Source of the DNA: Pedosphaera sp.
Lineage (GTDB): Bacteria > Verrucomicrobiota > Verrucomicrobiia > Limisphaerales > DSYF01
DNA length: 43,338 bases
Direction: 5' to 3'
NCBI GenBank assembly: GCA_017853715.1
Contig: JAFMIZ010000011.1
Location: 1-43,338 of the forward strand
The position numbers and the translations under genes were made by a program. The notes beneath the pieces are model-generated. The model was not told the DNA's origin and ran no database searches. It saw only the letters and a program-made list of their open reading frames with translations. This document shows, piece after piece, positions 41,504 through 43,338 of this stretch. Each line of letters opens with the position of its first letter. Within the stretch, counting starts at the first letter, position 1.

Positions 41504-42238
41504 TCAATGCAGCGCCGGCTGGACGGGGGCAGGCCAGGCCGTCTGAAACTCCGGCACCGTGACCCGGATGAGCTTCTTGATCGCCTCAAAGGCGGTCTCT
41601 TCCTGCCCGGGGCGGCAGGGCATGAAATAGGAAACGTAGGCCCAACGCTGCAATTCACCCGTTTGCACCAGGTGCCGGGCCATCCACCACATGCGCTCAG
41701 AATGGCTGGCCGTGCAGGCCTTGTCGGCCACGAACCAGTAGACATAGATGCCCGACAAGGAAGATTTGGTGCCGTTGACCTCGACCGTCCGGCTGGCCAC
41801 CAGCTTCATCACGGGCAGGTCAACGGGTTGCGGCCGGCTGAGCGAGACCACTTCCGGCACGCTTCTGGCCTCATCAATCACCCAGCCCTGCCCCGTCAGG
41901 CAGAACTGCGGCTTGTGGATGCTTGTGCGGTCCGTGCCCATCATCACGACGTTCACCTGGATCATCCGGCCGGCCAAATCCGCATACAGGGCCTGGCCGA
42001 AACTGGTATCCGCCGGAAGCGCGTCCACCACAATCTGGTCGGTTGGACGATTTGAGACGATGTAGCCCGGAACGGCCTGGGGCAGTTCAATCGCCCGGCG
42101 CAAGGCCCCCTCCGTGGGCGTGGAGCGGATACCGGGCTCCCCCAAACGCTGGTTGCTGCGGAAGTGGATCAAGGTCGCGGCGGTGCAGGCGATGACTCCC
42201 AGGACCACCACGAGCAGGACTTTCTCGCGCGGCTTCAT
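41504..42238 (-). CDS. EpsI-family exosortase-associated protein
   Basis: The ATG at 42238 (MKPREKVLLVVVLGVIACTAATL) overlaps the exosortase stop by 4 bases and gives 244 aa. One N-terminal membrane helix is followed by a periplasmic domain of the EpsI/DUF3485 type: PGYIVSNRPTDQIVVDALP, NVVMMGTDRTSIHKPQFCLTGQGW, and YVYWFVADKACTASHSERMWWMARHLVQTGE. The HxPxxCLxGxGW-like motif (HKPQFCLTGQGW) is the family's most typical segment. EpsI proteins accompany exosortases and exopolysaccharide synthesis; the molecular role is not settled. A much longer frame upstream is a shadow over the exosortase gene. Confidence 0.85.
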   Translation of the reverse strand: MKPREKVLLVVVLGVIACTAATLIHFRSNQRLGEPGIRSTPTEGALRRAIELPQAVPGYIVSNRPTDQIVVDALPADTSFGQALYADLAGRMIQVNVVMMGTDRTSIHKPQFCLTGQGWVIDEARSVPEVVSLSRPQPVDLPVMKLVASRTVEVNGTKSSLSGIYVYWFVADKACTASHSERMWWMARHLVQTGELQRWAYVSYFMPCRPGQEETAFEAIKKLIRVTVPEFQTAWPAPVQPALH

Positions 42239-43218
42239 GACCGGGCATTCTCCCTTTGAATCGCGGCGTGCAACGAGTTCAACCCCCGCTCCAGATAAAT
42301 GATGCCCAGGACCGCCGGGACATAGGGAACCATGCTGAAGAACGGATTGTCGTGAACATAGGAACCGGTCTCCTGGCCAAACAGCGAGGCCGCCACGACG
42401 ATCAACAACAGGCGGACCATGTTGCCCAATACAGCCAGCGGAAAGGCGGCCGCAATCATGAGGCCCCAACGCCACGACCGCCGGAACGCCATGTAACCAT
42501 ACGCGGTGCAAAGGAAGAAGATGGCCACCAAACTGCGGATGCCGCTGCACGCCGGCGCCACGTCGAACTGATAAGTTTGCGCGGGGTCAAACAGCCCCGT
42601 GCCCACCCGGACGACATCAATGCCGAGGATGGTGCCCGCGACGAATTCCACCAAGACGGTGACGAGCAAGCGCAGCGGAAAGGTGATATTCTCGGTCAAG
42701 GAACCCATGGGCACCATGAAGACCGTCAGAGCGAAGGGAAAGAGGCATTTCCTCAACCAGTCCGGCCCCCAAGCGAGGCCCATGATCCCATAGGTGCCCA
42801 GCAGCATGGCGAGGATGGAAATGCGTTGCTGCTGGACCAGGTAGCCGGCGATGTGAAGCAGGGCGGCAGCCAGAATGATCAGCGTGGCGGGAGGCCAAAC
42901 CCTGAATTCGGCGGCAAACAGTTCCTTGCGCTTCCACCAGAACAGCGCCAGGACCACGAACGGAACCAAGTTGCCGTGGGCATCGTCCGAAATCTCGCTG
43001 TCCGCGTTGTAGGCAACAAACATCCATTTGAAGAGCGAGGGCGAGGCGATGTAGCCAAAATTGCCGCTGCCGAGGAATTGGAACAACAGCAACCATGCGG
43101 CCATGAGCCAGAGGAACAGGACACGATTGGGCAACCGATGCCAATACTCAGCCAGCTCCGTCCACCATGACTCGACCAAGCCATCGCGAACGAGCGGCAT
43201 TTCAGACTGGGACAGCAT
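42235..43218 (-). CDS. Exosortase (archaeosortase/exosortase family transpeptidase)
   Basis: A 327-aa polytopic membrane protein with about eight helices. The three residues of the exosortase active site are present in order: Cys224 in VAPACSGIRSL, Arg269 in LGNMVRLLLIV and His289 in SYVHDNPFF. Exosortases cleave C-terminal PEP-CTERM-type sorting signals and transfer the protein to an envelope acceptor. MVPMGSLTENITFPLRLLVT and NADSEISDDAHGNLVP (HG..VP) fit the core domain as well. It overlaps EpsI by 4 bases. No protein in this window ends with a PEP-CTERM signal, so its substrates lie elsewhere. The exact subfamily is not determined. Confidence 0.9.
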   Translation of the reverse strand: MLSQSEMPLVRDGLVESWWTELAEYWHRLPNRVLFLWLMAAWLLLFQFLGSGNFGYIASPSLFKWMFVAYNADSEISDDAHGNLVPFVVLALFWWKRKELFAAEFRVWPPATLIILAAALLHIAGYLVQQQRISILAMLLGTYGIMGLAWGPDWLRKCLFPFALTVFMVPMGSLTENITFPLRLLVTVLVEFVAGTILGIDVVRVGTGLFDPAQTYQFDVAPACSGIRSLVAIFFLCTAYGYMAFRRSWRWGLMIAAAFPLAVLGNMVRLLLIVVAASLFGQETGSYVHDNPFFSMVPYVPAVLGIIYLERGLNSLHAAIQRENARS

Positions 43219-43300
43219 TCCAGGGGCAAACCACTAACGGATTGACAGCGCGGCCTCAATGAAATTCAGACCGTCCAGCTCATTGGCTGGATAAAACAAC

Positions 43301-43322
43301 AAGGGCGGCCGAAGCCGCCCTT
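43301..43322 (-). terminator. Hairpin, probable terminator of a gene beyond the right edge
   Basis: AAGGGCGGC (43301-43309) and GCCGCCCTT (43314-43322) form a perfect 9-bp stem with a four-base loop. On the minus strand the stem is followed by GTTGTTTT, so it best fits the end of a minus-strand transcript entering from beyond the window, just upstream of the exosortase gene. Confidence 0.65.
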
Positions 43323-43338
43323 GCGCGATGACAGTGAA

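Noticed and set aside
41504-42550. 348-codon start for the EpsI gene
   Set aside because: The first 104 codons lie over the exosortase gene in another frame and lack a signal or membrane segment; the ATG at 42238 gives the family's normal start.

Overview
The window (about 43.3 kb, GC-rich) looks chromosomal and most resembles a Verrucomicrobium. The main reason is a four-gene pilus-type operon at 32035-38887: a secretin, two small bitopic proteins and a PilM-like ATPase-fold protein, in the order of the Akkermansia Amuc_1098-Amuc_1101 cluster. Other supporting signs are secreted proteins with a shared C-terminal beta-rich module ending in FYR/YRV-like motifs, lipid A genes (so Gram-negative), BtpA, an exosortase and a bacterial deoxyhypusine synthase homologue. 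All calls come from reading the sequence; no searches were run.

Layout. 1-3.8 kb: hemA, then a secreted nine-haem cytochrome with a terminator. 4.2-5.1 kb: an orphan GldG-like membrane protein (minus). 5.65-6.55 kb: a PfkB-type sugar kinase. 6.6-9.7 kb (minus): lpxK-lpxL, then serine acetyltransferase. 9.8-12.7 kb: a small SET-domain protein, a PQQ-type beta-propeller and agmatine deiminase. 13.0-14.0 kb: a radical SAM protein lying between two intergenic elements with inverted ends. 14.4-16.9 kb: a polyamine pair, a deoxyhypusine synthase homologue followed by an ornithine/lysine-type decarboxylase. 16.9-21.0 kb (minus): an ABC exporter pair (LolD-like ATPase, FtsX-type permease). 21.2-24.4 kb: a 62-aa protein, BtpA, DAHP synthase, and an IscA/HscB pair for Fe-S assembly. 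24.4-24.7 kb: a structured intergenic region ending in a strong terminator. 24.7-30.9 kb (minus): three translationally linked secreted proteins of unknown role, then coaE. 31.1-38.9 kb (minus): a stand-alone 5'-3' exonuclease behind the pilus operon. 39.0-43.2 kb (minus): exosortase, EpsI, polyprenyl sugar-phosphate transferase and UDP-glucuronate decarboxylase, an exopolysaccharide/protein-sorting module.

The genes form four themes. The first is envelope building and secretion: lipid A, ABC export, pilus, exosortase and polysaccharide. The second is polyamine metabolism: agmatine deiminase, decarboxylase and DHS homologue, which together suggest putrescine made by two routes and then aminobutylated. 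The third is core cofactor metabolism: haem, CoA, Fe-S and cysteine. The fourth is a set of secreted proteins of unknown function. The points that most deserve attention are the pilus operon, whose members each carry large low-complexity linkers; the DHS homologue, which keeps the active-site lysine but lacks the usual histidine; the three-gene secreted cluster; and several small repeat elements, one of which is inserted in frame in an ABC ATPase. No rRNA, recognisable tRNA, CRISPR array, transposase or phage gene was seen.
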